Assembly (NCBI GenBank): GCA_963580455.1
Contig: OY756966.1
Span: 14,201,001 to 14,265,000, forward strand
Reading direction: 5' to 3'
From: Euonymus europaeus
Lineage: Eukaryota > Streptophyta > Magnoliopsida > Celastrales > Celastraceae
DNA length: 64,000 bases
Numbering within the stretch: the first letter of the stretch is position 1; each line of letters opens with the position of its first letter. Under the pieces are notes generated by a model. It saw only the letters and a program-made list of their open reading frames with translations, was not told the DNA's origin and made no database searches. Positions 13,277 through 27,140 of this stretch are shown here, one piece after another. The position numbers and the translations under genes were made by a program.

Positions 13277-16200
13277 CGTTGCTCGGTGTACACTTTTTAT
13301 TGTTATTCTATGTCAAATTTTACGAGTATAAGCTTCCTAGTTTATTCCGATGACTAAACACCAACTTTCTATGACAAATGGACAAAACCGTTAAAAGCTC
13401 CTCCATAGAGAGAGTTGAGCAACTTCGGACCATCAAAGTTGCTCGGTGTACACTTTTTAATATTCTACTATCTCAAATTTTACGAGTGTAAGCTTCCTAG
13501 ATTATTCCTATGACAGAACACCAACTTTCTATGACAAATGGACAAAACCGTTAAAAGCTCATCCAGAGAGAGTTGAGCAACTTCGGACCATCAAAGTTGC
13601 TCGGTGTACACTTTTTAATGTTATTCCATCTCAAGTTTTACGACTATAAGCTTCCTAGTTTATTTCGATGACTAAACACCAACTTTCTATGACAAATGGA
13701 CAAAACCGTTAAAAGCTCCTACATAGAGAGAGTTGAGCAACTTCGGACCATCAATGTTGCTCGGTGTACACTTTTTAATGTTCTACTAGCTCAAATTTTA
13801 CGAGTGTAAGCTTCCTAGATTATTCCCATGACAAAACACCAACTTTCTATGATAAATGGACAAAACCGTTAAAAGCTCATCCAGAGAGAGTTGAGCAACT
13901 TCGGACCATATAAGTTGCTCGGTGTACACTTTTTAATGTTCGTTTATCTCAAATTTTACGAGTATAAGCTTCCTAGATTATTCCGATGACAAAACATCAA
14001 CTTTCTATGACAAATGGACAAAACTGTTAAAAGCTCATCCATAGAGAGAGTTGAGCAACTTCGGACCATCAAAGTTGGTCGGTGTACACTTTTTAATGTT
14101 CTACTATCTCAAATTTTACGAGAATAAGCTTCCTAGTTTATTCCGATGACAAAACACCAACTTTCTATGACAAATGGACAAAACCGTTAAAAGCTCCTAC
14201 ATAGAGAGAGTTGAGCAACTTCGGAACATCAAAGTTGCTCGGTGTACAATTTTTAATGTTATTCTATCTCAAATTTTATGAGTGTAAGCTTCCTAGATTA
14301 TTCCCATGACAAAACACCGACTTTCTATGACAAATGGATAAAACCATTAAAAGCTCCTCCATAGAGAGAGTTGAGCAACTTCGGACCATCAACGTTGCTC
14401 GGTGTACACTTTTTATTGTTATTCTATGTCAAATTTTACGAGTATAAGCTTCCTAGTTTATTCCGATGACTAAACACCAACTTTCTATGACAAATGGACA
14501 AAACCGTTAAAAGCTCCTCCATAGAGAGAGTTGAGCAACTTCGGACCATCAAAGTTGCTCGGTGTACACTTTTTAATATTCTACTATCTCAAATTTTACG
14601 AGTGTAAGCTTCCTAGATTATTCCTATGACAGAACACCAACTTTCTATGACAAATGGACAAAACCGTTAAAAGCTCATCCAGAGAAAGTTGAGCAACTTC
14701 GGACCATCAAAGTTGTTCGGTGTATACTTTTTAATGTTATTATATCTCAAGTTTTACGACTATAAGCTTCCTAGTTTATTTCGATGACTAAACACCAACT
14801 TTCTATGACAAATGGACAAAACCGTTAAAAGCTCCTCCATAGAGAGAGTTGAGCAACTTCGGACCATCAAAGTTGCTCGGTGTACACTTTTTAATGTTCT
14901 ACAATCTCAAATTTTACGAGTGTAAGCTTCCTAGATTATTCCCATGACAAAACACCAACTTTCTATGACAAATGGATAAAACCAGTAAAAGCTCCTCCAT
15001 AGAGAGAGTTGAGCAACTTCGGACCATCAACGTTGCTCGGTGTACACTTTTTATTGTTATTCTATGTCAAATTTTACGAGTATAAGCTTCCTAGTTTATT
15101 CCGATGACTAAACACCAACTTTCTATGACAAATGGACAAAACCGTTAAAAGCTCCTCCATAGAGAGAGTTGAGCAACTTCGGACCATCAATGTTGCTCGG
15201 TGTACACTTTTTAATATTCTACTATCTCAAATTTTACGAGTGTAAGCTTCCTAGATTATTCCTATGACAGAACACCAACTTTCTATGACAAATGGACAAA
15301 ACCGTTAACAGCTCATCCAGAGAGAGTTGAGCAACTTCGGACCATCAAAGTTGCTCGGTGTACACTTTTTAATGTTATTCCATCTCAAGTTTTACGACTA
15401 TAAGCTTCCTAGTTTATTTCGATGACTAAACACCAACTTTCTATGACAAATGGACAAAACCGTTAAAAGCTCCTACATAGAGAGAGTTGAGCAACTTCGG
15501 ACCATCAAAGTTGCTCGGTGTACACTTTTTAATGTTCTACTAGCTCAAATTTTACGAGTGTAAGCTTCCTAGATTATTCCCATGACAAAACACCACCTTT
15601 CTATGATAAATGGACAAAACCGTTAAAAGCTCATCCAGAGAGAGTTGAGCAACTTCGGACCATATAAGTTGCTCGGTGTACACTTTTTAATGTTCGTTTA
15701 TCTCAAATTTTACGAGTATAAGCTTCCTAGATTATTCCGATGACAAAACATCAACTTTCTATGACAAATGGACAAAACTGTTAAAAGCTCATCCATAGAG
15801 AGAGTTGAGCAACTTCGGACCATCAAAGTTGGTCGGTGTACACTTTTTAATGTTCTACTATCTCAAATTTTACGAGAATAAGCTTCCTAGTTTATTCCGA
15901 TGACAAAACACCAACTTTCTATGACAAATGGACAAAACCGTTAAAAGCTCCTACATAGAGAGAGTTGAGCAACTTCGGAACATCAAAGTTGCTCGGTGTA
16001 CAATTTTTAATGTTATTCTATCTCAAATTTTATGAGTGTAAGCTTCCTAGATTATTCCCATGACAAAACACCGACTTTCTATGACAAATGGATAAAACCA
16101 TTAAAAGCTCCTCCATAGAGAGAGTTGAGCAACTTCGGACCATCAACGTTGCTCGGTGTACACTTTTTATTGTTATTCTATGTCAAATTTTACGAGTATA

Positions 16201-16784
16201 AGCTTCCTAGTTTATTCCGATGACTAAACACCAACTTTCTATGACAAATGGACAAAACCGTTAAAAGCTCCTCCATAGAGAGAGTTGAGCAACTTCGGAC
16301 CATCAAAGTTGCTCGGTGTACACTTTTTAATATTCTACTATCTCAAATTTTACGAGTGTAAGCTTCCTAGATTATTCCTATGACAGAACACCAACTTTCT
16401 ATGACAAATGGACAAAACCGTTAAAAGCTCATCCAGAGAAAGTTGAGCAACTTCGGACCATCAAAGTTGTTCGGTGTATACTTTTTAATGTTATTCTATC
16501 TCAAGTTTTACGACTATAAGCTTCCTAGTTTATTTCGATGACTAAACACCAACTTTCTATGACAAATGGACAAAACCGTTAAAAGCTCCTCCATAGAGAG
16601 AGTTGAGCAACTTCGGACCATCAAAGTTGCTCGGTGTACACTTTTTAATGTTCTACAATCTCAAATTTTACGAGTGTAAGCTTCCTAGATTATTCCCATG
16701 ACAAAACACCAACTTTCTATGACAAATGGATAAAACCATTAAAAGCTCCTCCATAGAGAGAGTTGAGCAACTTCGGACCATCAA
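12319..16784 (+). repeat. 11-monomer HOR, 1,754 bp
   Basis: Two independent markers agree on the period. GTTGGTCGG occurs at about 12,319, 14,073 and 15,827, with both intervals 1,754 bp. CAACGTTGCTCGG occurs at 13,277, 15,031 and 16,785, also 1,754 bp each, with intervening copies at 14,393 and 16,147 that split each unit into 1,116 and 638 bp. Differences between copies are scattered single bases, for example CCAACTTT against CCGACTTT and GTTGTTCGG with or without TATACTT. This is consistent with recent amplification. Confidence 0.9.
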
Positions 16785-19700
16785 CGTTGCTCGGTGTACA
16801 CTTTTTATTGTTATTCTATGTCAAATTTTACGAGTATAAGCTTCCTAGTTTATTCCGATGACTAAACACCAACTTTCTATGACAAATGGACAAAACCGTT
16901 AAAAGCTCCTCCATAGAGAGAGTTGAGCAACTTCGGACCATCAAAGTTGCTCGGTGTACACTTTTTAATATTCTACTATCTCAAATTTTACGAGTGTAAG
17001 CTTCCTAGATTATTCCTATGACAGAACACCAACTTTCTATGACAAATGGACAAAACCGTTAAAAGCTCATCCAGAGAGAGTTGAGCAACTTCGGACCATC
17101 AAAGTTGCTCGGTGTACACTTTTTAATGTTATTCCATCTCAAGTTTTACGACTATAAGCTTCCTAGTTTATTTCGATGACTAAACACCAACTTTCTATGA
17201 CAAATGGACAAAACCGTTAAAAGCTCCTCCATAGAGAGAGTTGAGCAACTTCGGACCATCAAAGTTGCTCGGTGTACACTTTTTAATGTTATTCTATCGC
17301 AAATTTTACGAGTATAAGCTTCCTAGTTTATTCCGATGACTAAACACCAACTTTCTATGACAAATGGACAAAACCGTTAAAAGCTCCTCCATAGAGAGAG
17401 TTGAGCAACTTCGGAACATCAAAGTTGCTCGGTGTACACTTTTTAATGTTATTCTATCTCAAATTTTACGAGTATAAGCTTCCTAGTTTATTCCGATGAC
17501 AAAACACCAACTTTCTATGACAAATGGACAAAACCGTTAAAAGCTCCTACATAGAGAGAGTTGAGCAACTTCGGAACATCAAAGTTGCTCGGTGTACAAT
17601 TTTTAATGTTATTCTATCTCAAATTTTATGAGTGTAAGCTTCCTAGATTATTCCCATGACATAACACCAACTTTCTATGACAAATGGATAAAACCATTAA
17701 AAGCTCCTTCATAGAGAGAGTTGAGCAACTTCGGACCATCAACGTTGCTCGGTGTACACTTTTTATTGTTATTCTATGTCAAATTTTACGAGTATAAGCT
17801 TCCTAGTTTATTCCGATGACTAAACACCAACTTTCTATGACAAATGGACAAAACCGTTAAAAGCTCCTCCATAGAGAGAGTTGAGCAACTTCGGACCATC
17901 AAAGTTGCTCGGTGTACACTTTTTAATATTCTACTATCTCAAATTTTACGAGTGTAAGCTTCCTAGATTATTCCTATGACAGAACACCAACTTTCTATGA
18001 CAAATGGACAAAACCGTTAAAAGCTCATCCAGAGAGAGTTGAGCAACTTCGGACCATCAAAGTTGTTCGGTGTACACTTTTTAATGTTATTCTATCTCAA
18101 GTTTTACGACTATAAGCTTCCTAGTTTATTTCGATGACTAAACACCAACTTTCTATGACAAATGGACAAAACCGTTAAAAGCTCCTCCATAGAGAGAGTT
18201 GAGCAACTTCGGACCATCAAAGTTGCTCGGTGTACACTTTTTAATGTTCTACAATCTCAAATTTTACGAGTGTAAGCTTCCTAGATTATTCCCATGACAA
18301 AACACCAACTTTCTATGACAAATGGATAAAACCATTAAAAGCTCCTCCATAGAGAGAGTTGAGCAACTTCGGACCATCAACGTTGCTCGGTGTACACTTT
18401 TTATTGTTATTCTATGTCAAATTTTACGAGTATAAGCTTCCTAGTTTATTCCGATGACTAAACACCAACTTTCTATGACAAATGGACAAAACTGTTAAAA
18501 GCTCCTCCATAGAGAGAGTTGAGCAACTTCGGACCATCAAAGTTGCTCGGTGTACACTTTTTAATATTCTACTATCTCAAATTTTACGAGTGTAAGCTTC
18601 CTAGATTATTCCTATGACAGAACACCAACTTTCTATGACAAATGGACAAAACCGTTAAAAGCTCATCCAGAGAGAGTTGAGCAACTTCGGACCATCAAAG
18701 TTGCTCGGTGTACACTTTTTAATGTTATTCCATCTCAAGTTTTACGACTATAAGCTTCCTAGTTTATTTCGATGACTAAACACCAACTTTCTATGACAAA
18801 TGGACAAAACCGTTAAAAGCTCCTCCATAGAGAGAGTTGAGCAACTTCGGACCATCAAAGTTGCTCGGTGTACACTTTTTAATGTTATTCTATAGCAAAT
18901 TTTACGAGTATAAGCTTCCTAGTTTATTCCGATGACTAAACACCAACTTTCTATGACAAATGGACAAAACCGTTAAAAGCTCCTCCATAGAGAGAGTTGA
19001 GCAACTTCGGAACATCAAAGTTGCTCGGTGTACACTTTTTAATGTTATTCTATCTCAAATTTTACGAGTATAAGCTTCCTAGTTTATTCCGATGACAAAA
19101 CACCAACTTTCTATGACAAATGGACAAAACCGTTAAAAGCTCCTACATAGAGAGAGTTGAGCAACTTCGGAACATCAAAGTTGCTCGGTGTACAATTTTT
19201 AATGTTATTCTATCTCAAATTTTATGAGTGTAAGCTTCCTAGATTATTCCCATGACAAAACACCAACTTTCTATGACAAATGGATAAAACCATTAAAAGC
19301 TCCTCCATAGAGAGAGTTGAGCAACTTCGGACCATCAACGTTGCTCGGTGTACACTTTTTATTGTTATTCTATGTCAAATTTTACGAGTATAAGCTTCCT
19401 AGTTTATTCCGATGACTAAACACCAACTTTCTATGACAAATGGACAAAACCGTTAAAAGCTCCTCCATAGAGAGAGTTGAGCAACTTCGGACCATCAAAG
19501 TTGCTCGGTGTACACTTTTTAATATTCTACTATCTCAAATTTTACGAGTGTAAGCTTCCTAGATTATTCCTATGACAGAACACCAACTTTCTATGACTAA
19601 TGGACAAAACCGTTAAAAGCTCATCCAGAGAGAGTTGAGCAACTTCGGACCATCAAAGTTGTTCGGTGTACACTTTTTAATGTTATTCTATCTCAAGTTT

Positions 19701-19976
19701 TACGACTATAAGCTTCCTAGTTTATTTCGATGACTAAACACCAACTTTCTATGACAAATGGACAAAACCGTTAAAAGCTCCTCCATAGAGAGAGTTGAGC
19801 AACTTCGGACCATCAAAGTTGCTCGGTGTACACTTTTTAATGTTCTACTATCTCAAATTTTACGAGTTTAAGCTTCCTAGATTATTCCCATGACAAAACA
19901 CCAACTTTCTATGACAAATGGATAAAACCATTAAAAGCTCCTCCATAGAGAGAGTTGAGCAACTTCGGACCATCAA
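16785..19976 (+). repeat. 10-monomer HOR, 1,596 bp, two copies
   Basis: CAACGTTGCTCGG occurs at 16,785, 17,743, 18,381, 19,339 and 19,977. The intervals alternate 958 and 638 bp, giving a 1,596-bp unit twice. Each unit also has two consecutive GGAACATC monomers after a CTATCGCAA or CTATAGCAA monomer. Relative to the 1,754-bp unit to the left, one more 158-bp monomer equivalent is missing from the non-cassette part. Confidence 0.9.
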
Positions 19977-22860
19977 CGTTGCTCGGTGTACACTTTTTAT
20001 TGTTATTCTATGTCAAATTTTACGAGTATAAGCTTCCTAGTTTATTCCGATGACTAAACACCAACTTTCTATGACAAATGGACAAAACCGTTAAAAGCTC
20101 ATCCAGAGAGAGTTGAGCAACTTCGGACCATCAAAGTTGCTCGGTGTACACTTTTTAATATTCTACTATCTCAAATTTTACGAGTGTAAGCTTCCTAGAT
20201 TATTCCTATGACAGAACACCAACTTTCTATGACAAATGGACAAAACCGTTAAAAGCTCATCCAGAGAGAGTTGAGCAACTTCGGACCATCAAAGTTGCTC
20301 GGTGTACACTTTTTAATGTTATTCCATCTCAAGTTTTACGACTATAAGCTTCCTAGTTTATTTCGATGACTAAACACCAACTTTCTATGACAAATGGACA
20401 AAACCGTTAAAAGCTCATCCAGAGAGAGTTGAGCAACTTCGGAACATCAAAGTTGCTCGGTGTACACTTTTTAATGTTATTCTATCTTAAATTTTACGAG
20501 TATAAGCTTCCTAGTTTATTCCGATGACAAAACACCAACTTTCTATGACAAATGGACAAAACCGTTAAAAGCTCCTACATAGAGAGAGTTGAGCAACTTC
20601 GGAACATCAAAGTTGCTCGGTGTACAATTTTTAATGTTATTCTATCTCAAATTTTATGAGTGTAAGCTTCCTAGATTATTCCCATGACAAAACACCAACT
20701 TTCTATGACAAATGGATAAAACCATTAAAAGCTCCTCCATAGAGAGAGTTGAGCAACTTCGGACCATCAACGTTGCTCGGTGTACACTTTTTATTGTTAT
20801 TCTATGTCAAATTTTACGAGTATAAGCTTCCTAGTTTATTCCGATGACTAAACACCAACTTTCTATGACAAATGGACAAAACTGTTAAAAGCTCCTCCAT
20901 AGAGAGAGTTGAGCAACTTCGGACCATCAAAGTTGCTCGGTGTACACTTTTTAATATTCTACTATCTCAAATTTTACGAGTGTAAGCTTCGTAGATTATT
21001 CCTATGACAGAACACCAACTTTCGATGACAAACGGACAAAACCGTTAAAAGCTCATCCAGAGAGAGTTGAGCAACTTCGGACCATCAAAGTTGTTCGGTG
21101 TACACTTTTTAATGTTATTCTATCTCAAGTTTTACGACTATAAGCTTCCTAGTTTATTTCGATGACTAAACACCAACTTTCTATGACAAATGGACAAAAC
21201 CGTTAAAAGCTCCTCCATAGAGAGAGTTGAGCAACTTCGGAACATCAAAGTTGCTCGGTGTACACTTTTTAATGTTCTACTATCTCAAATTTTACGAGTG
21301 TAAGCTTCCTAGATTATTCCCATGACAAAACACCAACTTTCTATGACAAATGGATAAAACCATTAAAAGCTCCTCCATAGAGAGAGTTGAGCAACTTCGG
21401 ACCATCAACGTTGCTCGGTGTACACTTTTTATTGTTATTCTATGTCAAATTTTACGAGTATAAGCTTCCTAGTTTATTCCGATGACTAAACACCAACTTT
21501 CTATGACAAATGGACAAAACCGTTAAAAGCTCCTCCATAGAGAGAGTTGAGCAACTTCGGACCATCAAAGTTGCTCGGTGTACACTTTTTAATATTCTAC
21601 TATCTCAAATTTTACGAGTGTAAGCTTCCTAGATTATTCCTATGACAGAACACCAACTTTCTATGACAAATGGACAAAACCGTTAAAAGCTCATCCAGAG
21701 AGAGTTGAGCAACTTCGGACCATCAAAGTTGTTCGGTGTACACTTTTTAATGTTATTCTATCTCAAGTTTTACGACTATAAGCTTCCTAGTTTATTTCGA
21801 TGACTAAACACCAACTTTCTATGACAAATGGACAAAACCGTTAAAAGCTCCTCCATAGAGAGAGTTGAGCAACTTCGGACCATCAAAGTTGCTCGGTGTA
21901 CACTTTTTAATGTTCTACTATCTCAAATTTTACGAGTGTAAGCTTCCTAGATTATTCCCATGACAAAACACCAACTTTCTATGACAAATGGATAAAACCA
22001 TTAAAAGCTCCTCCATAGAGAGAGTTGAGCAACTTCGGACCATCAACGTTGCTCGGTGTACACTTTTTATTGTTATTCTATGTCAAATTTTACGAGTATA
22101 AGCTTCCTAGTTTATTCCGATGACTAAACACCAACTTTCTATGACAAATGGACAAAACCGTTAAAAGCTCCTCCATAGAGAGAGTTGAGCAACTTCGGAC
22201 CATCAAAGTTGCTCGGTGTACACTTTTTAATATTCTACTATCTCAAATTTTACGAGTGTAAGCTTCCTAGATTATTCCTATGACAGAACACCAACTTTCT
22301 ATGACAAATGGACAAAACCGTTAAAAGCTCATCCAGAGAGAGTTGAGAAACTTCGGACCATCAAAGTTGCTCGGTGTACACTTTTTAATTTTATTCTATC
22401 TCAAGTTTTACGACTATAAGCTTCCTAGTTTATTTCGATGACTAAACACCAACTTTCTATGACAAATGGACAAAACCGTTAAAAGCTCCTCCATAGAGAG
22501 AGTTGAGCAACTTCGGACCATCAAAGTTGGTCGGTGTACACTTTTTAATGTTCTACTATCTCAAATTTTACGAGTGTAAGCTTCCTAGATTATTCCCATG
22601 ACAAAACACCAACTTTCTATGACAAATGGATAAAACCATTAAAAGCTCCTCCATAGAGAGAGTTGAGCAACTTCGGACCATCAACGTTGCTCGGTGTACA
22701 CTTTTTATTGTTATTCTATGTCAAATTTTACGAGTATAAGCTTCCTAGTTTATTCCGATGACTAAACACCAACTTTCTATGACAAATGGACAAAACCGTT
22801 AAAAGCTCCTCCATAGAGAGAGTTGAGCAACTTCGGACCATCAAAGTTGCTCGGTGTACA
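19977..22860 (+). repeat. 9-monomer (1,432 bp) HOR grading into a pure 638-bp tetramer HOR
   Basis: CAACGTTGCTCGG occurs at 19,977, 20,771, 21,409, 22,047 and 22,685, giving intervals of 794, 638, 638 and 638 bp. From about 20,771 the array is thus a plain four-monomer HOR (160+160+158+160). The block ends near 22,868, where an AATGTTCGTTTATC monomer of another subtype follows. Confidence 0.9.
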
Positions 22861-25800
22861 CTTTTTAATGTTCGTTTATCTCAAATTTTACGAGTATAAG
22901 CTTCCTAGATTATTCCGATGACAAAACATCAACTTTCTATGACAAATGGACAAAACTGTTAAAAGTTCCTCCATAGAGAGAGTTGAGCAACTTTGGACCA
23001 TCAAAGTTGCTCGGTGTACACTTTTTAATGTTCTTCTATGTCAAATTTTATGAGTATATAAGCTTCCTAGATTATTTCGATGACAAAACACTAACTTTCT
23101 ATGACAAATGGACAAAGCCGTTAAAACCTCCTCTATAGAGAAGTTGAGCAACTTTGGACCATCAAAGTTTCTCGGTGTACACTTTTTAATGTTATTCTAT
23201 CTCAAGTTTTACGACTATAAGCTTCCTAGTTTATTTCGATGACTAAACACCAACTTTCTATGACAAATGGACAAAACCGTTAAAAGCTCCTCCATAGAGA
23301 GAGTTGAGCAACTTCGGACCATCAAAGTTGCTCGGTGTACACTTTTTAATGTAATTCTATCGCAAATTTTACGAATATAAGCTTCCTAGTTTATTCCGAT
23401 GACTAAACACCAACTTTCTATGACAAATGGACAAAACCGTTAAAAGCTCCTACATAGAGAGAGTTGAGCAACTTCGGACCATCAAAGTTGCTCGGTGTAC
23501 ACTTTTTAATGTTCTACTATCTCAAATTTTACGAGTGTAAGCTTCCTAGATTATTCCCATGACAAAACACCAACTTTCTATGATAAATGGACAAAACCGT
23601 TAAAAGCTCATCCAGAGAGAGTTGAGCAACTTCGGACCATAAAAGTTGCTCGGTGTACACTTTTTAATGTTCGTTTATCTCAAATTTTACAAGTATAAGC
23701 TTCCTAGATTATTCCGATGACAAAACATCAACTTTCTATGACAAATGGACAAAACTGTTAAAATCTCCTCCATAGTGAGAGTTGAGCAACTTCGGACCAT
23801 CAAAGCTACTCGGTGTACACTTTTTAATGTTCTTCTATGTCAAATTTTATGAGCATAAGCTTTCAAGATTATTTCCTTGACAAAACACTAACTTTCTATG
23901 ACAAATGGACAAAGACGTTAAATCCTCTTCTATTTAAAAGTTGAGCAACTTCGGACCATCAAAGCTGCTCGGTGTACACTTTTTAATGTTCTTCTATGTA
24001 AAATTTTACGAGTATATAAGCTTCCTAGGTTATTTCGATGACAAAACACTAACTTTCTATGATAAATGGACAAAGCCGTTAAAACCTCCTCTATAGAGAA
24101 GTTGAGCAACTTTGGACCATCAAAGTTGCTCGGTGTACACCTTTTAATGTTCTTCTATGTCAAATTTTACGAGTATATAAGCTTCATAGATTATTTCGAT
24201 GCCAAAACACTAACTTTCTATGACAAATTGACAAAACCGTTAAAAGCTCATCCATAGAGAGAGTTGAGCAACTTCTGACCATCAAAGTTGCTCGGTGTAC
24301 ACTTTTTATTGTTATTCTTTGTCAAATTTTATGAGTATAAGCTTCCAAGATTATTTCCGTGACAAAATACTAACTTTCTATGACAAATGGACAAAGCCAT
24401 TAAAACCTCCTCTATAGAGAAGTTGAGCAACTTTGGACCATCAAAGTTGCTCGGTGTACACTTTTTAATGTTCTTCTATGTCAAATTTTATGAGTATATA
24501 AGCTTCCTAGATTATTTCGATGACAAAACACTAACTTTCTATGACAAATGGACAAAGCCGTTAAAACCTCCTCTATAGAGAAGTTGAGGAACTTCGGACC
24601 ATCAAAGTTGCTCGGTGTACACTTTTTAATGTTCTTCTATGTCAAATTTTACGAGTATATAAGCTTCCTAGATTATTCCCATGACAAAACACCAACTTTC
24701 TATGACAAATTGACAAAACCGTTAAAAGCTCCTCCAGAGAGAGTTGAGCAACTTCAGACCATCAAAGTTGCTCGGTGTACACTTTTTAATGTTCTTATAT
24801 GTCAAATTTTATGAGTACAAGCTTCCAAGATTATTTCCTTGACAAAACACTAACTTTCTATGACAAATGGACAAAGCCGTTAAAACCTCCTCTATAGAGA
24901 AGTTGAGCAACTTTGGACCATCAAAGTTGCTCGGTGTACACTTTTTAATGTTCTTCTATGTCAAATTTCACGAGTATATAAGCTTCCTAGATTATTTCGA
25001 TGACAAAACACTAACTTTCTATGACAAATGGACAAAGCCGTTAAAACCTCTTCTATAGAGAAGTTGAGCAACTTCAGGCCATCAAAGTTTCTCGGTGTAC
25101 ACTTTTTAATGTTCTTCTATGTCAAATTTTACGAGTATATAAGCTTCACAGATTATTTCGATGAAAAAACACTAACTTTCTATGACAAATGGAAAAAACC
25201 GTTAAAAGCTCGTCCATAGAGTTGAGCAATTTCGGACCATCAAAGTTGCTCGGTGTACACTTTTTAATGTTCTTCTACCTCAAATTTTATGAGTATAAGC
25301 TTCCTAGATTATTTCGATGACAAAACAACAACTTTATATGACAAATGAAAAAAAACCGTTAAAAGCTTCTCCATAGAGAGAGTTGAGCAGCTTCGGACAA
25401 TCAAAGTTGCTGGTTGTACACTTTTTAATGTTCTTCTATGTCCAATTTTACGAGTATATAAGCTTCACAGATTATTTCGATGACAAAACACTAACTTTCT
25501 ATGACAAATAGACAAAACCGTTAAAAGCTCATCCATAGAGAGAGTTGAGCAACTTCTGACCATCAAAGTTGCTCGGTGTACACTTTTTATTGTTATTCTT
25601 TGTCAAATTTTATGAGTATAAGCTTCCAAGATTATTTCCGTGACAAAACACTAACTTTCTATGACAAATGGACAAAGCCATTAAAACCTCCTCTATAGAG
25701 AAGTTGAGCAACTTTGGACCATCAAAGTTGCTCGGTGTACACTTTTTAGTGTTCTTCTATGTCAAATTTTATGAGTATATAAGCTTCCTAGATTATTTCG

Positions 25801-27140
25801 ATGACAAAACACTAACTTTCTATGACAAATGGACAAAGCCGTTAAAACCTCCTCTATAGAGAAGTTGAGGAACTTCGGACCATCAAAGTTGCTCGGTGTA
25901 CACTTTTTAATGTTATTCTATCGCAAATTTTACGAGTATAAGCTTCCTAGTTTATTCCGATGACTAAACACCAACTTTCTATGACAAATGGACAAAACCG
26001 TTAAAAGCTCCTACATAGAGAGAGTTGAGCAACTTCGGACCATCAAAGTTGCTCGGTGTACACTTTTTAATGTTCTACTATCTCAAATTTTACGAGTGTA
26101 AGCTTCCTAGATTATTCCCATGACAACACCAACTTTCTATGATAAATGGACAAAACCGTTAAAAGCTCATCCAGAGAGAGTTGAGCAACTTCGGACCATA
26201 AAAGTTACTCGGTGTACACTTTTTAATGCTCGTTTATCTCAAATTTTACGAGTATAACTTCCTAGATTATTCCGATGACAAAACATCAACTTTCTATGAC
26301 AAATGGACAAAACTGTTAAAAGCTCCTGCATAGTGAGAGTTGAGCAACTTCGGACCATCAAAGCTACTCGGTGTACACTTTTTAATGTTCTTCTATGTCA
26401 AATTTTATGAGTATAAGCTTTCAAGATTATTTCCTTGACAAAACACTAACTTTCTATGACAAATGGACAAAGACGTTAAATCCTCTTCTATATAAAAGTT
26501 GAGCAACTTCGGACCACCAAAGCTGCTCGGTGTACACTTTTTAATGTTCTTCTATGTAAAATTTTACGAGTATATAAGCTTCCTAGGTTATTTCGATGAC
26601 AAAACACTAACTTTCTATGATAAATGGACAAAGCCGTTAAAACCTCCTCTATAGAGAAGTTGAGCAACTTTGGACCATCAAAGTTGCTTGTTGTACACCT
26701 TTTAATGTTCTTCTATGTCAAATTTTACGAGTATATAAGGTTCATAGATTATTTCGATGCCAAAACAATAACTTTCTATGACAAATTGACAAAACCGTTA
26801 AAAGCTCATCCATAGAGAGAGTTGAGCAACTTCTGACCATCAAAGTTGCTCGATGTACACTTTTTATTGTTATTCTTTGTCAAATTTTATGAGTATAAGC
26901 TTCCAAGATTATTTCCGTGAAAAAACACTAACTTTCTATGACAAATGGACAAAGCCATTAAAACCTCCTCTATAGAGAAGTTGAGCAACTTTGGACCATC
27001 AAAGTTGCTCGGTGTACACTTTTTAATGTTCTTCTATGTCAAATTTTATGAGTATATAAGCTTCCTAGATTATTTCGATGACAAAACACTAACTTTCTAT
27101 GACAAATGGACAAAGCCGTTAAAACCTCCTCTATAGAGAA
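22861..27140 (+). repeat. 161-bp subtype block, copy 1
   Basis: This block is dominated by monomers with GAGTATATAAGC, AAAGCCGTTAAAACCTCC and CTCTATAGAGAAG. They repeat at 161 bp, for example starts at 24,387 and 24,548, and at 24,867 and 25,028. 160-bp monomers of cassette type are mixed in at about 23,170-23,740 and 25,890-26,220. Apparent 63-codon frames recur here because this subtype lacks stops in one frame for 192 bases. They carry no ribosome or splice context and are not annotated as genes. The block is repeated about 6.71 kb to the right. Confidence 0.87.

Noticed and set aside
24066..27136. Series of nearly identical 63-codon frames starting MDKA, suggesting a tandem family of small proteins
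   Set aside because: They sit at 160-161-bp spacing, so each overlaps the next monomer's start, and they exist only where the 161-bp subtype lacks stops. The same sequence in family C or in 160-bp monomers has stops. Shadow of the repeat.
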